Assembly: GCA_030762895.1 (NCBI GenBank)
Contig: CM061068.1
Location: 80,315,228-80,379,227, forward strand
Direction: 5' to 3'
From: Sophora flavescens
Lineage: Eukaryota; Streptophyta; Magnoliopsida; Fabales; Fabaceae
Length of the DNA: 64,000 nucleotides
The stretch's first letter is position 1. Each line of letters begins with the position of its first letter. The notes under the pieces are model-generated. The model saw only the letters and a list, made by a program, of their open reading frames with translations. It did no database searches and had not been told where the DNA came from. Shown here piece by piece: positions 11,190 to 21,752 of this stretch. The position numbers and the translations under genes are program-made.

Positions 11190-11500
11190 AAACTGTTAAA
11201 TCCTAAAGAGGCCGTCCGAGCCTATAAAGGTGCTTAAATCCTAAAGAGGCCATCCGAGCCTATAAAGGTGCTTAAATCCTAAAAAGGCCATCCGAGCCTA
11301 TAAAGGTGCTTAAATCCTAAAGAGGCCGTCCGAGCCTATAAAGGTTCTTAAATCCTAAAGAGGCCATCCGAGCCTATAAAGGTGCTTAAATCCTAAAGAG
11401 GCTGGCCGAGCCAAAATCGACCGATCACGGTCGAAGTGCCCAACCTATAAAGGTGTATCAGGTTAAAATTGACCAATCAGGGTCAACGTACCGAGCCTAT
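11190..11500 (+). repeat. 39-40-bp tandem array in the Tat-element 3' UTR
   Basis: About six near-identical units read TAAATCCTAAAGAGGCCGTC then CGAGCCTATAAAGGTGCT. Two degenerate units then contain GACCNATCANGGTC. Each unit has a short inverted repeat AGGC..GCCT. The array lies between pol and the antisense genes. Arrays at this position are known in Tat and Ogre 3' UTRs. Confidence 0.85.
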
Positions 11501-11601
11501 AAAAACATCAGAAAATTTACCAAGTGCAAATAGATTCACAAGTAAAATAAGAAATTTCATTAAGATAAAGGGGCAAGTCCCCGAATACATAAAGGTTGAC
11601 T

Positions 11602-12760
11602 TCACAAAAACAAGATGTTTCCTAAACTACTTATACAACTTCGGGAATCAAGGTCCTCCTCGGCATTGGGAGGGATGATGTCAATCTGGCCAGGTTGACC
11701 CACTTCACCTTTGGGTCCCTCCTCATCCACTTGATCCTCGCCCTCTTCTCCATGAGTTGCGGCCTCCTCATCCTCATCCTCCAGCTCGGCCAATGGTACA
11801 AGGATTCCATCTCGGTTGAAATCCTTGTCCACATCGACACTGGAGAAGTCAGCAGTCGGGTTGAAGTGCTGGAGTTGCTTCACGGCTTGGGAAAAACCGT
11901 TAACATGCTCCCTCATGATTGAAGCCTCGGCTTCAGCTAGATCAGCACGGAGCCTCAGGTTCTCCTCCTTCTCGCCTCCCAAAGAACTTCGCAGCTCTCC
12001 CGATCGGGCTTCCTTCTCGGCTTGCAGCCCTTTCACAACGTTCTGAAGGTTGAGTCGGTTGGCTCTTTCCGTTTCTAGCTCGGTCGTGAGGGCGGCAGGG
12101 CCTTCTTCTAGCTGCGTCTTCTGAGCCTTCAGCTGACCGATGACCCGGCCTTGCTCCTCACACTTGGCCAGGGCCTGGCAAAACTCGTCTCTCATCCTCA
12201 GGGCCCGGGCCACATCCGCCCTCATCACCTCCATCTTCTTCACATTATCAATTAGATGCTTGCTCTAGAAGCGGGTGATTGAGGCAATACGGAGAGCATA
12301 GGCACCGACCGCCTCCATACTTTCCTCAGGGCCCTGCTCAAACAACAGCCGGGCATCGGACGGTTTCAGCACTTGGCCATCGATCAGGCCTGCAGGGTCG
12401 AACTCATTCGCCCAGAGCGAGCTGATCCCTGGATTACAGTTACCATTATACCATTTAGTGTCAGAGGTGAGATCGGTCACCATGGGAGCGTTGCTCGGTC
12501 GGTCAGCAGAAGGAGGAGTCTCTCCAATCATTAGCAAGGGAGGAGAGCTTCCAATCGGCACCTCTGGACCTAGATCTGGTCGGGTCCTCTTCGGATGACA
12601 GACATTCAAGTCAGAAGCTTCAGAAAACTTATTCTTCTTCCCCTTAACATTTGGAGCGACAGCTGATCCGCCAGCGACTGACTTCTTCATCAAGGCCTTG
12701 TAGTTAAATTTTCCCATTATCACAGCAAAAGGAGGAAAATCAGTTAGATGCAAGTACGCG
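11602..12760 (-). pseudogene. Antisense gene of the Tat element, 3' part: linker and coiled coil
   Basis: Two same-frame minus-strand blocks (12265-12852 and 11602-12243) are separated only by a TAG at 12265-12267. The first has a Met-Gly-Lys-Phe-Asn-Tyr-Lys-Ala-Leu start, Lys- and Pro-rich disorder, then a helical stretch. The second is a long Glu/Leu/Arg coiled coil (about residues 1-130) followed by a very acidic tail rich in Glu and Asp. No enzyme motif is seen. It probably forms the C-terminal half of the protein begun at 12791-14038, joined by a splice or a frameshift. Tat elements are known to carry antisense ORFs of unknown function in this place. Confidence 0.6.
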
Positions 12761-12790
12761 GCTGGGTAGGGAAAACACCATTTAAAAAAA

Positions 12791-14038
12791 CTACTTACAA
12801 TCAAAATCGGCTTGCCGAGTCGATGACTTGGGGAGCAATAAAAGTCTACCACAGGGCAATGGCCGAGGATAGAGTTTTAAGAGCTCGACGTCGGTTTTTT
12901 CTTGGGTTGTCATGCAGCCGACGTCATAGCTGTGGAACTTAGTGGGGTGGGGTTGCCAGTAGAGGGGAAATCTGGAGACTCCATCCGAGTCATGAAATAA
13001 AGACTCGTTCCCTGCAGTGGGTCGGACTTTGAAAAAGTCCGACTTAAAGAATTTATATGAGCTCTTGTAAAGCCCAATAATGCCCCCAGACTCAGCCCCA
13101 TTGAGGGAAATCCAACCAACCCGGTCCCCAAACCTGACCTTATAAAAATGAAGGAAGATAGGAGCAGTGGCCACCACTCCTATCTGTTCACACAGGATCT
13201 GGAAGGCCTTTAAAAAAGCCCAGCTATTCGGATGGAGCTGGGTTGGGGCTACATTCATGATTTTCAGTACATCACACTCGAACTGGGTAAAAGGAAGAGT
13301 AACTCCGATATGTTCAAATAAAGTCTTATATACATATGTGAAGGAAGATTGCCCTGGAGCAGGATGAAGAAAAACGTGTTCATCCCCAGAACATGGCAGG
13401 CATTCTAGAATGCCCCCAAAGATAGAAACTTTGTTTTTTAAGGATGAGAGGGATTCGAAATTCCTAAAGTTAGAATGAAAGGCCTCCACGTCTGGCCTTA
13501 CCCAGAAATACCCAGGAATAGTAATATCTGGGTATGGGACCCTAGGCATTCTAGTGGTACGCCTGTGACGTTTAGGAATGGGTACTGCTTCAGGAGTGGC
13601 TGAGCTATTCTCGTCAGTGGAGGAAGAGGCACCATCGGCACCACCTCCCCCATGAGACGAGGAAGGGGAAGAATGAGGAGAGCCCCCAATTAGATGGATT
13701 TCAGGCTCTACGACCTGAACCCCAGAAGAGACATCCTGGGATACCTCAAATGAAGACTCCATAGATGAGCAATCAAGAAAGTTAACCTCAGGGAGCTTGA
13801 AAGAAATGAATAGGGCGTACCTGGAGCAGAGAGGAAGTACGAACGCTCGGGCTAAAGAAAGGAGATAAAAAAGTCTAGAGTTCACGGAAGCACAAAGACC
13901 TATCCTAAGGTCTCGTCCCAATTTATGGAAAACAAGGGCAACATCCCCTCGTCGTATTAATGAGGGTTGTTGGGCGAGAGCAGGGAAACGTCCCCTCGCG
14001 TCTCTGACCGAATTCGCCAACCAATGGGAAATCCACAC
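12791..14038 (-). CDS. Antisense ORF of the Tat element (gypsy-associated plant domain)
   Basis: This 415-codon minus-strand frame lies opposite to pol in the 3' region. The likeliest start is the Met at about codon 92 (Met-Glu-Ser-Ser-Phe), because the stretch upstream reads like leader. A Ser/Gly-rich disordered part is followed by a folded domain (about residues 175-370). That domain has Pro-Gly-Tyr-Phe-Trp-Val, a Leu-Phe-Glu-His-Ile-Gly-Val-Thr-Leu-Pro-Phe stretch, and Pro-Asn-Ser-Trp-Ala-Phe-Leu. This pattern resembles the plant family annotated as putative gypsy-type transposon protein (Transposase_28). The frame runs into a stop just after a GTAAGT word at 12798-12793, a possible splice donor. 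No catalytic activity is known. It would need its own antisense promoter, which I did not identify. Confidence 0.6.
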   Translation of the reverse strand: MWISHWLANSVRDARGRFPALAQQPSLIRRGDVALVFHKLGRDLRIGLCASVNSRLFYLLSLARAFVLPLCSRYALFISFKLPEVNFLDCSSMESSFEVSQDVSSGVQVVEPEIHLIGGSPHSSPSSSHGGGGADGASSSTDENSSATPEAVPIPKRHRRTTRMPRVPYPDITIPGYFWVRPDVEAFHSNFRNFESLSSLKNKVSIFGGILECLPCSGDEHVFLHPAPGQSSFTYVYKTLFEHIGVTLPFTQFECDVLKIMNVAPTQLHPNSWAFLKAFQILCEQIGVVATAPIFLHFYKVRFGDRVGWISLNGAESGGIIGLYKSSYKFFKSDFFKVRPTAGNESLFHDSDGVSRFPLYWQPHPTKFHSYDVGCMTTQEKTDVELLKLYPRPLPCGRLLLLPKSSTRQADFDCK

Positions 14039-14170
14039 GTGGCAGCGAGGTCAGAGTATAAACCGCCATCACGGGAAACTAGGAGCACGCCACAATCCAC
14101 AACTCTCAGGAACAATGCCACGAGGGCCACGCGTCACACAGGGTGACGTTTCTTTTCCATCTCAAAGCCC

Positions 14171-14509
14171 GAGAAAGTATGGCGTCAGCACAGAATAAGT
14201 AACTACCTTCACCTCGGTTAGCCTCGGCTCCCACGAAAAAGCTTCCACGCCTTTGGCTCAAAGCTTGGGGGGCTTGTGTATGAGTCGAGATACAGAGTCC
14301 GGCGTCCATAAAGCACCAAGCTCGGTCACCCAGCATCAAGCTCGGTCACCCGAGCTTCTCACCGAGTTGGAGTGTATGTATATGCAGAGTATGAAGCTCG
14401 GTCAACCACCTCGGCTGGCCTAAAGACAGAAAAATGAAACCGAGTTCCTGAGCTCGGCTGACATCATGAAAGCTTTTACGCCCAATCAGCTCAAAGCTTG
14501 GGGGGCTTA
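14171..14509 (+). other. Tat-element 3' UTR end with twin polypurine tracts
   Basis: Two related sub-blocks each end in CTCAAAGCTTGGGGGGCT (about 14256-14273 and 14491-14507). The second lies immediately before the 3' LTR and is the working polypurine tract for plus-strand priming. The first is a duplicated, upstream look-alike. Several GAGCTCGG words lie between. The block recurs in front of the 5' LTR at 4631-4971. Confidence 0.75.
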
Positions 14510-15134
14510 TGTACTGGCCGAAGAGTAAAACCGGCCATCGAGCTCGGATACCCGACCCAGTCCGGAAGTTAAGGATAATAAATTAAAGATCACTTAATTA
14601 GGGAATAAGATATTAAATATTAAATCATGATATTATCTGATTTAACCTTATCTGGTTGAAAGAGATAATATCCCTTAAATTAAGGAATCACATCTCAAAA
14701 GAGATTTAAGAGATAAACCAGATCTCTAAAAGATATTTGGAAGATAAATCACATCTCAAAAGAGATTTAAGAGATAAATCAGATCTCTAAAAGATAGGGG
14801 AACCCTATTATAAAAGGAGGAGTACCCATGATAGAAACTCACTTTTGACTGAACGCCGGCGACTCTCTCTTAAGCGTATTAGAGAAACTAGCGTCGACCA
14901 AGAGACTATCAGAGAGTCCTTGCTCCCTAGTATTCATCCGATACAAAATTAAGAGATCGAGATCACCACGGCCAAGGGTTGAATCAAGAACCACGTCTGG
15001 CTTTGATTCCCATTGGGATACGTAGGATCGGAATATCACATTCTGTCAAGCAATATCCTAAAACAACCACATTTATTCATCCCTGGTTTGACGTTCACGG
15101 CGAGGTTCCGGTAAACCGGATCTCGGCAGGAACA
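14510..15134 (+). repeat. Tat-element 3' LTR
   Basis: It runs from TGTACTGG to GGAACA and is 625 bp, the same as the 5' LTR with few differences. The bases after it (AGTTATCTTGG) match the flank of copy A at 459-470 (GGTTATCTTAG). This suggests that the original target duplication was about GGTTA and that its left half has been lost. Confidence 0.85.
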
Positions 15135-16135
15135 AGTTATCTTGGTTGAAGGCTTACCTAATTACTCTCTTTGTAGATCTTTCTCTTTGTATACTGGTTG
15201 GAGTACTCGTTAAACTCTCGTTAATATACTTTTGCTTAAAAAAAAAACACATGAGACTTTCCTTTTTTTTTTCTTTTTGTACTCCACATCCCAGACCAGC
15301 TCTTTCTCTTGCCTCCTGGGATTTCCCTTCCCATTGACCAGTCGTTTTGTTTTCCAGAAAATCTTCAATTTCTGTCTCGTAAGTGCTAGTGTGGAATAAG
15401 CATTATATGTCGGATTTGAGTTCACTGCATATAAAAATCAATCCATTCACTGAAATAACATTTTTCAATTTTATTGTGATGCTAAGAACGTGCAATGTAA
15501 TTGAGATTGTTCTGGATTCCATTATTTTCCTTCTATCTTCTAGATGAAGTTGTTCTGTTATACACGGTCGGTGAGCCCTTGATGTTCATTCAAAATGATA
15601 AATAGCCATTTGCTAATTGCTATGAATTTGATTCAAACTTATATGAAGCATTAATATTGTAATTTTTATTACACTTACGTGATTTGCTTGTGATATCCCA
15701 AGATAAAATTCACTAGGGCATTGATATAAAGTAGGATGTTAGAAATCTGTGCCACTTCAACATTCCAAAATCAGTGGAAGCATATTCTATCAAGAGTTAG
15801 ACAGAGCAAGACATGATCAATCAATTACAGAAATGGCTTTGCCTGCTGATCATTCCCTGATCGTGCGAGTATTTACAGAGATTGCTTTGTTGAATTTTGG
15901 GGGATCTTTTTTCTTTTCTTTTTTTCTTAAAAGAAACAATATTTGGGTTAACTTTAGTTACCTACGAAAATTCTAGAACAACAGTTGGTTAATTTGCCCG
16001 TGATAATTTGTTGCATTAAAGGATAACTCTAATGGTAATTGCTTGACAAGTTCTTAAAATTAAAGATACCTTCCTATTGGTTTGCAAAATTAGAGGAAGC
16101 TGATGTAAATATTACATGTAAGAATAACAGCTTAT

Positions 16136-16140
16136 ATAAG
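16136..16140. repeat. Target-site duplication of the Ogre element, left
   Basis: ATAAG directly precedes the LTR start TGTGAACACC and is repeated at 37952-37956 directly after the 3' LTR. Five bases is the length expected for gypsy integrases. Confidence 0.9.
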
Positions 16141-16574
16141 TGTGAACACCTAATTTTTTCCGGATTTTTTTTAATCAATGTTTTGAAAAAAAAAAGACAA
16201 GACTGATAACAAAAAAAAAACTTTGCAAATTATGTTTTATTTTTGGCCCATTACATCATTAAATGGAACCCATTTTCGTTTTTATCTTTTGGGCCCATTA
16301 TCCCAAACCCAACCAAAAAATTGTTTTTATTCTGATTGTTAAAATAAAAAATAATAAAAAGTAATTTTTTTTTTTTTTGAAATGATCAGCTCCTATGCTT
16401 GTATCCCTCTTTGTCTTCTTCTTATTTTTCAAAAAAAGGGGGACAATGGTACAAGCCATCCCTACCCTTGCTGCCCCTGCAAGGTGGTGGAGCAAAGGCT
16501 GATTTGCTCCCCACTACTTGTATCCCCACCAGTTGGCCCAACAGGAAGATTTGTCATCTTCTTTCCTCTGGTGC

Positions 16575-16580
16575 TATATA
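16575..16580 (+). promoter_or_regulatory. TATA box of the Ogre 5' LTR
   Basis: TATATA lies in GTGC..TTGAACAGTG, the same context as at 1870 and 34434. U3 would be about 430 bp. Confidence 0.5.
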
Positions 16581-16752
16581 TTGAACAGTGACCAAAGGAA
16601 GAGGAGGAGGAAAAACAGCAGAAAAAATACTCAATATTTTCCTCTCCAACCTCTAGCCACCATCACTCCCAAATCACAAATCAACACAAAATACCCAAAT
16701 ACTCTCCAGAGCATAAAAATCAGAAAAAACCCATTCTCCTTTTCTTTTCCTC

Positions 16753-16793
<41 letters not shown>

Positions 16794-16800
16794 ATCTTTC

Positions 16801-18720
16801 TGAAATAGACAACTATAAACACGAGAAGGGGGTTGAATTGTGTTTATCAGAATTTAAGCTAAGCTGAAATCTTTTCGCAAACAGAGAGCTAGCTTTGGAC
16901 GAGTGGAAGAATACAGGATGGACGGGTAACTGTTGCACACACACACACTTGACAGATGCAAGAAAAACTAAAGCAATTAAAGAGTTTAAGGAAAGAAGGA
17001 TTAACACGGTGATTTATCCTGGTTCACTCTTTAAATCAAAGAGCTACGTCCAGTCCTTGGCAGCACCAAGATTTTTCCACTATAACTGATAAGGTTACAG
17101 ACTCAAGTATTATTTGCACACCTAGCCTCTTCAGGCTCAAAACAAGTATTATTTGCACACCTAGCCTCTTCAGGCTCAAGACAAGTATTATTTTCACACC
17201 TAACCTCTTCAGGCTCACTCTGGTTTGTTTGAGAGATTGGGTTTGTAATAAATACAATTTCTCACAGGCAGATCTTTCACTAACACTCAGAGAGTGGTTT
17301 AAATGTAAGGCTCAGGAAAGTCTGCGTAATAACTTCAAATGATTGAAGAATAAAGAATGAAAGAATGAAGAAATAAATGCTCAGAGTAATGGCGTTTTAA
17401 TGCAATGTGTATTCTCTTCTTCTTCATCTTCAATGGCTTCTGTATTTATGGTCTTCAAGCATTTAGGATCCGTTAGAGACATCTCTTCAGATGTTGGCTT
17501 CAAGCAGAACTTCATTAATTGCAATAGAGTCGTTCTGGGCAGTCATTAATGCAATAGAGTCGTTCTGGGCAGCCATTAATACAATAGAGTCGTTGGTTGT
17601 ACTCTAACATGAAGGATCATGGCTTTATTCATCGTGCTACAGCCATATCAAAGTTGTGTAGAAAGCTTTTTGTACTTTACTGAGTACACTTCCCTTTTTG
17701 TGTAAGGACCAGAGGTACTAGGGAATAAAGCACGTTGGAAGCATTCTTTAACTGGTCTTTGGTTCTGATTAACCAAGGTTGCTTGGGAGAGTAGCTTCTG
17801 ACTTTTCTTGATAATCGTGAAACTAAGTAGGAGAGAAGGCTTCAAGTCTCTTTCTGGTTCTTGAACTAAGATTCTGATGATCCTTAAAGAATTCACGTTC
17901 ATAAGATAAGTGCTTCCATCTTGAAAATAATCACGTCTATCTAGCCATTTGAGTTTTCATTCAGGCTAGTAGACGAGCTCCATATTAAGGACTCAGCAAG
18001 TCCAAAGACTAGTGGACGAGCGCTTTTGTCACCTTTAGTGGACGAGCACTTCTGTTACTCTAGTGGACGAGAGCCTCTCTTACTTTAGTGGACAAGAGCC
18101 TCAGTTACTCTGGTGGACGAGAGTCTCAGTTACTCTACTGGACGATAGTCTCAGTTAGTCTGGTGGACGAGAGTCTCAGTTAGTCTGGTGGACGAGAGTC
18201 TCAGTTACTCTAATGGACGAGAGTCTCTTGTACTTCAGTGGACGGATACATTCTGACCTCAATGGACGAGCTCCAAGTGCCACGTCATTGGACGGATAAT
18301 TCTGATACCTCACTGGACGGGCTTTTCTGACACTTTGAGTAGATGCGGCCTTCTGTTGTTTTTAGTAGACATGGGCTTCTGATACTTTTAGCGGACGCTG
18401 CCTTCTGATATTTTTAGTGGACGCTGCCTTCTGATATTTTTAGTGGACGCGGCCTTCTGATATTTTTAGTGGACGCGGCCTTCTGATACTTTAGTGGACG
18501 CGGGTTTCTTTCTCTTGTGTTTTGGACGTGCGTTTCAAACATTTGTGATGGTCGAGAGCTTCAATCTTCAAACAGTGTTGGACGGATGATTCTATTTCTT
18601 AATCTGCACACTCAATAGATAGGTTAGCAACCAATATAAAGGTTAATTAAATCATTAACCATTGTTTAGTTTTTATCAAAACTTAGGGAAATGCATATCA
18701 AACATTTTAGAGACTTAACA
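16801..18720 (-). mobile_element. Solo LTR, SIRE-type, in the Ogre 5' LTR
   Basis: TGAAATAG to CTTAACA, flanked by CTTTC at 16796-16800 and 18721-18725. It is the sister of 2140-3977 by segmental duplication, but is 1920 bp instead of 1838 bp. The difference lies mainly in the 25-29-bp array (18000-18510) and in an extra GCAATAGAGTCGTTCTGGGC unit (17521-17575). Confidence 0.88.
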
Positions 18721-18892
18721 CTTTCTCATCTCATTCTTCTTCTTCTTCAACAACCCAACAACAACAAAACAAAACAAAAAAACAGAAAAGTCACACCCAC
18801 ACACACTCACCTTCATCCTTCCACCTTCATCTTCATCCCTCTCACTTCACCTTCTTCCTTCATCTCCCCACAACTCAGCCCTTCTCCTTCTT

Positions 18893-19215
18893 CCTCCTCC
18901 TACACCAGCCGCGCAACCCGGTTCCTGTCATGCCGCACCGCGCCGCGCCGTCACCTGCCTCCGCCTCGGACCGTCGCAACAGTGTCCTCCGGATCCACCC
19001 AGAACCGCCGCACGTCACGACCGTGGACAGCCGCCGCTGCTAGCTCGTAACCACCACACCAGATCTGCTCTCTCCACACTTCTCCATCCATTCCGCCGCG
19101 AATCTGCCCAGCATCCCCTCCAGCCGCAAGTCGATCAAGTCGCCGTCCAGCGCCGTTCGCGTCTTCTGCCTCGCCGGCGTCAGTGCTGCTCGCCTCCGCC
19201 GTGAATAGTACCAAT
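18893..19215 (+). other. GC-rich island inside the Ogre LTR
   Basis: A sharply GC-rich block in an AT-rich LTR, with CCGCC and GCGCC words, is preceded by 100 bases of CA/CT-rich sequence like a plant 5' leader. It ends near GAATAGTACCAATGGCC. The same island is at about 4150-4460 and 34860-35160. Frames through it differ between copies, so I do not call a gene. It lies downstream of the TATA box and would be in the transcribed leader. Confidence 0.6.
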
Positions 19216-19579
19216 GGCCATTTGCTCCTTGCACATCTCTCTTTGGTACCAACAATGGAGGCTAGGGTTATGATTTGGTTGCCTTTGTCTGTTTCCTTTT
19301 AGTTCTTTTTACCCTTTTTATGTCTTGTTAAAATTATTAGAGCCTGATGGCATAAGGCCTGCAATGGCAGCATGAAGCCCAAAGTTGTTTGCTTCATTTG
19401 GCTTAGCACATTGGTCCTTTTTTTATTTGGGTCAAGCCTTTTTTTAGAGAAGAAGATGTTTAATCTAAAAAAAAAAATTCAAGTAAAAGAAAAATCCAAA
19501 AAAGGAATCTAAAATAAAAATAGTACTTTTAAAAAATTTCGGTCCTTATTTTAAATAAAAAAAATTTCTCCTAAAATTT

Positions 19580-20115
19580 CTTTTGAATTCATGCAACAAT
19601 CTACAATGTTGGTGTATGAATTTTCATCCTCAAGTGTTGTATGAATTGTAAGGGTTCATCGTATAGCTTTGCTATCTTTAACCCCGTGCAAGAGTGAATC
19701 CCCGTTAAAAAATATTAAATGTTTTCTTAATTTATACTTTTAATCAATATCTCCCAATTTCATTTTTTATAAAAAATATCTTTTTGAATTCACGCAACAA
19801 TATACAATGTTGATGTATGATTTTTCATCCTCAAGTTTTGTATGAATTGTAAGGGTTCATCGTATAGCTTTGCTATCTTTAACCCTGTGCAAGAGTGAAT
19901 TCTCTTAAAAAAAAATATTAAATGTTTTTTAATTGATACTTTTATTCAATTCTACCCAATTTCGTTCTTATAAAAAAAAATCTTTTTAATTCACGCAACA
20001 ATCTACGACGTTGATGTATGGATTTATTCATCCTCAAGTGTCGTGTGAATTGTAGGGGTTTATCGTATAGCACTGCTATCTTGGACTCTAAGCAAAAGTG
20101 AATTTATTTTTAAAA
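19580..20115 (+). repeat. Three tandem ~200-bp repeats near the Ogre LTR end
   Basis: Units start at about 19583, 19786 and 19986 with TTTTGAATTCACGCAACAAT and continue through TTCATCCTCAAGTG and GTATAGCTTTGCTATCTT. The 3' LTR has the same three units at about 35531 (split by the CACTA insert), 36972 and 37173. Confidence 0.85.
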
Positions 20116-20754
20116 TAAAATCCCTTTTTAAACAAAAAAAAATCAAAGATCAAATTTTTATCAAAAAAATTAAAAATCAACCAACCAATCAAATTCTTTT
20201 CAAAAGAACTACGTGACTTTGAGTTTCCCATCGCACCCGGGAATACGTAGGAGCAAGATAAATCATCTTGTCGAGTCAAAACTAAATTTTCCTTTTTTTG
20301 TGTCTCTTTTTATGTTAAAATAATTAAACTTTTCTATTTTTAGGGGTTTCCTATGGATTCATGTGCCATGTTCAATCTCATTTAGTTTTTATACATAATA
20401 AATCCAAAAAAATAAAAGTTAACAAAAATTAAAAATATAAAAAATTAAAAATTAAAAATAATAATTCCTTCTTGTAAATAATTTTTGGGATAAAATAAAC
20501 ATTTAAAAAGTTATTAAAAGGTTTTTGCACAATTAACTTGAGGTACCGTTTTTAAACGGGCGATGTGGGGTGCTAACACCTTCCCTACTCGTAACCGACT
20601 CCAGGACTCATCTCTCTCTCTCTTTTTTTTAGACCAATTTAGCTTTAAATAATTGGGTTTTCTAAGATTTTCCCAATAAAATTTTAGTGGCGACTCCTCT
20701 GTCTTTTTTTTATCCCCCTTTTTCGCGGCTCCCGGACGGGACGGTCGCAACAGC

Positions 20755-20772
20755 TGGCGACTCCACTGGGGA
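20755..20772 (+). other. Ogre primer-binding site (tRNA-Arg type)
   Basis: TGGCGACTCCACTGGGGA lies two bases after the LTR end. Ogre elements are known to use a tRNA-Arg primer with a site of this form. Confidence 0.8.
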
Positions 20773-21752
20773 TTTTGAGAGTCAGGCCTATCATAGTTGG
20801 TTGTGCATTTTTTAATAGCTTTGAAAATATTAGTTTTACCCTTCTTTGTTTTATTTATTTCGTAGGTTGTGCATTTTTTTAATAGCTTTGAAAATATTAG
20901 TTTTACCCTTCTTTGTTTTATTTATTTCGTATTTAGTTTTATAAGTTCTTATAAATGTCTTTGTATATTCTTGCAACCTTAGGGCAGGGAACTTTTGTAT
21001 TGGTGTTGTTTGTTCCTTTTTGCAGGTTTGGGGTAGTTTTGTTTTTGGAGGTTTTTGTAAAGGTTTGTATGCTCCCATCACACACATCACTATCACATGA
21101 TTGCACACACTTTGGGCTCTATACCCAAGTCTTGGAATGCCATAAGATTACAAGGGGCTTCAGTGATGTTATTGTGATGCTTTTGCGTCCCTGACAGTCA
21201 CTGATTCTCCTGCTCGGATTGCTACCGGTACATGGACTACCATATTGTGACTTATTTGTCGCTGTGGTGAGATTCATGGATTCGGATCCTTATCTTTTAG
21301 ATGAGGGTAATCCGGGGACCATATGTTTAGGGGTCTAGATCTGTCCCGAAAGTCATGCACATAAAATGTCATTAGCAGCCTACCAAAATAGGGTCTTGAC
21401 TTCAGAAATCACAACTTTAGGATTTGACCTATGTAGGACAAAAGGGAGCGCATTCCATCTTTTCCTGCAACATGAATAATCACATTTATATATCATGCAT
21501 CATAACGATTTTCTGTACGCATCCCACATGCACCTTAACATGACACTCATTCGTGCATCCTGTTACACTCAGTATTATATTGTATGCTCGTGCATGTAGT
21601 ATTTTAGGCCATGCATCGTCAATATGGCATTCGTTCATGCATCTTGGTACACTCTCATGCATAAGTAATTTTGCTTTCCAGATGTTATTAATAAAATAAA
21701 ATTTCCTTTGCACAGATAATTTGGTAAGAGAAAACATCTTTGATAACAAGAG
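20773..21752 (+). other. Ogre leader between primer site and ORF1
   Basis: No coding frame is supported. There is a direct repeat of about 66 bp (20800-20865 and 20866-20930) sharing GGTTGTGCATTTTTTAATAG. The repeat is followed by a stretch with many copies of the word CATGCATC/TCGTGCAT (21490-21660). Confidence 0.6.

Larger units (their letters stand above)
4972..15134 (+). mobile_element. Ty3/gypsy Tat-lineage LTR retrotransposon
   Basis: Two 625-bp LTRs (4972-5596, 14510-15134; both TGTACTGG to AACA) bound a primer site, gag, protease, RT with RNase H, a second RNase H, a DD35E integrase, a 3' UTR tandem array and a long antisense gene region. The second RNase H and the antisense ORF are known features of the Tat clade. 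Coding regions carry several stops and frameshifts, so this copy is not autonomous. The LTRs are nearly identical, so it is fairly young. The element sits exactly at the junction of the two copies of a 4.2-kb duplication. Confidence 0.88.
15135..19380 (+). repeat. Segmental duplication, copy A' (in place)
   Basis: The copy begins right after the Tat 3' LTR. It includes about 1 kb of non-coding flank (15135-16140, with the LINE-like tail near 15235), then the Ogre 5' LTR as far as AAGCCC (19375-19380). Unlike copy A, it keeps the ATAAG duplication and the LTR terminus, and it continues into the complete element, so it is the original locus. The flank shows no open frame beyond chance. Confidence 0.85.
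16141..20752 (+). repeat. Ogre 5' LTR (4612 bp, with nested solo LTR)
   Basis: It runs TGTGAACACC to GGTCGCAACA. Without the nested solo LTR and one CTTTC it is about 2.69 kb. That is close to the 3' LTR without its CACTA insert. Contents in order: U3, TATA, CTTT run (16752-16795), solo LTR, CA/CT-rich leader, GC-rich island, and three 200-bp repeats near the end. Confidence 0.9.
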
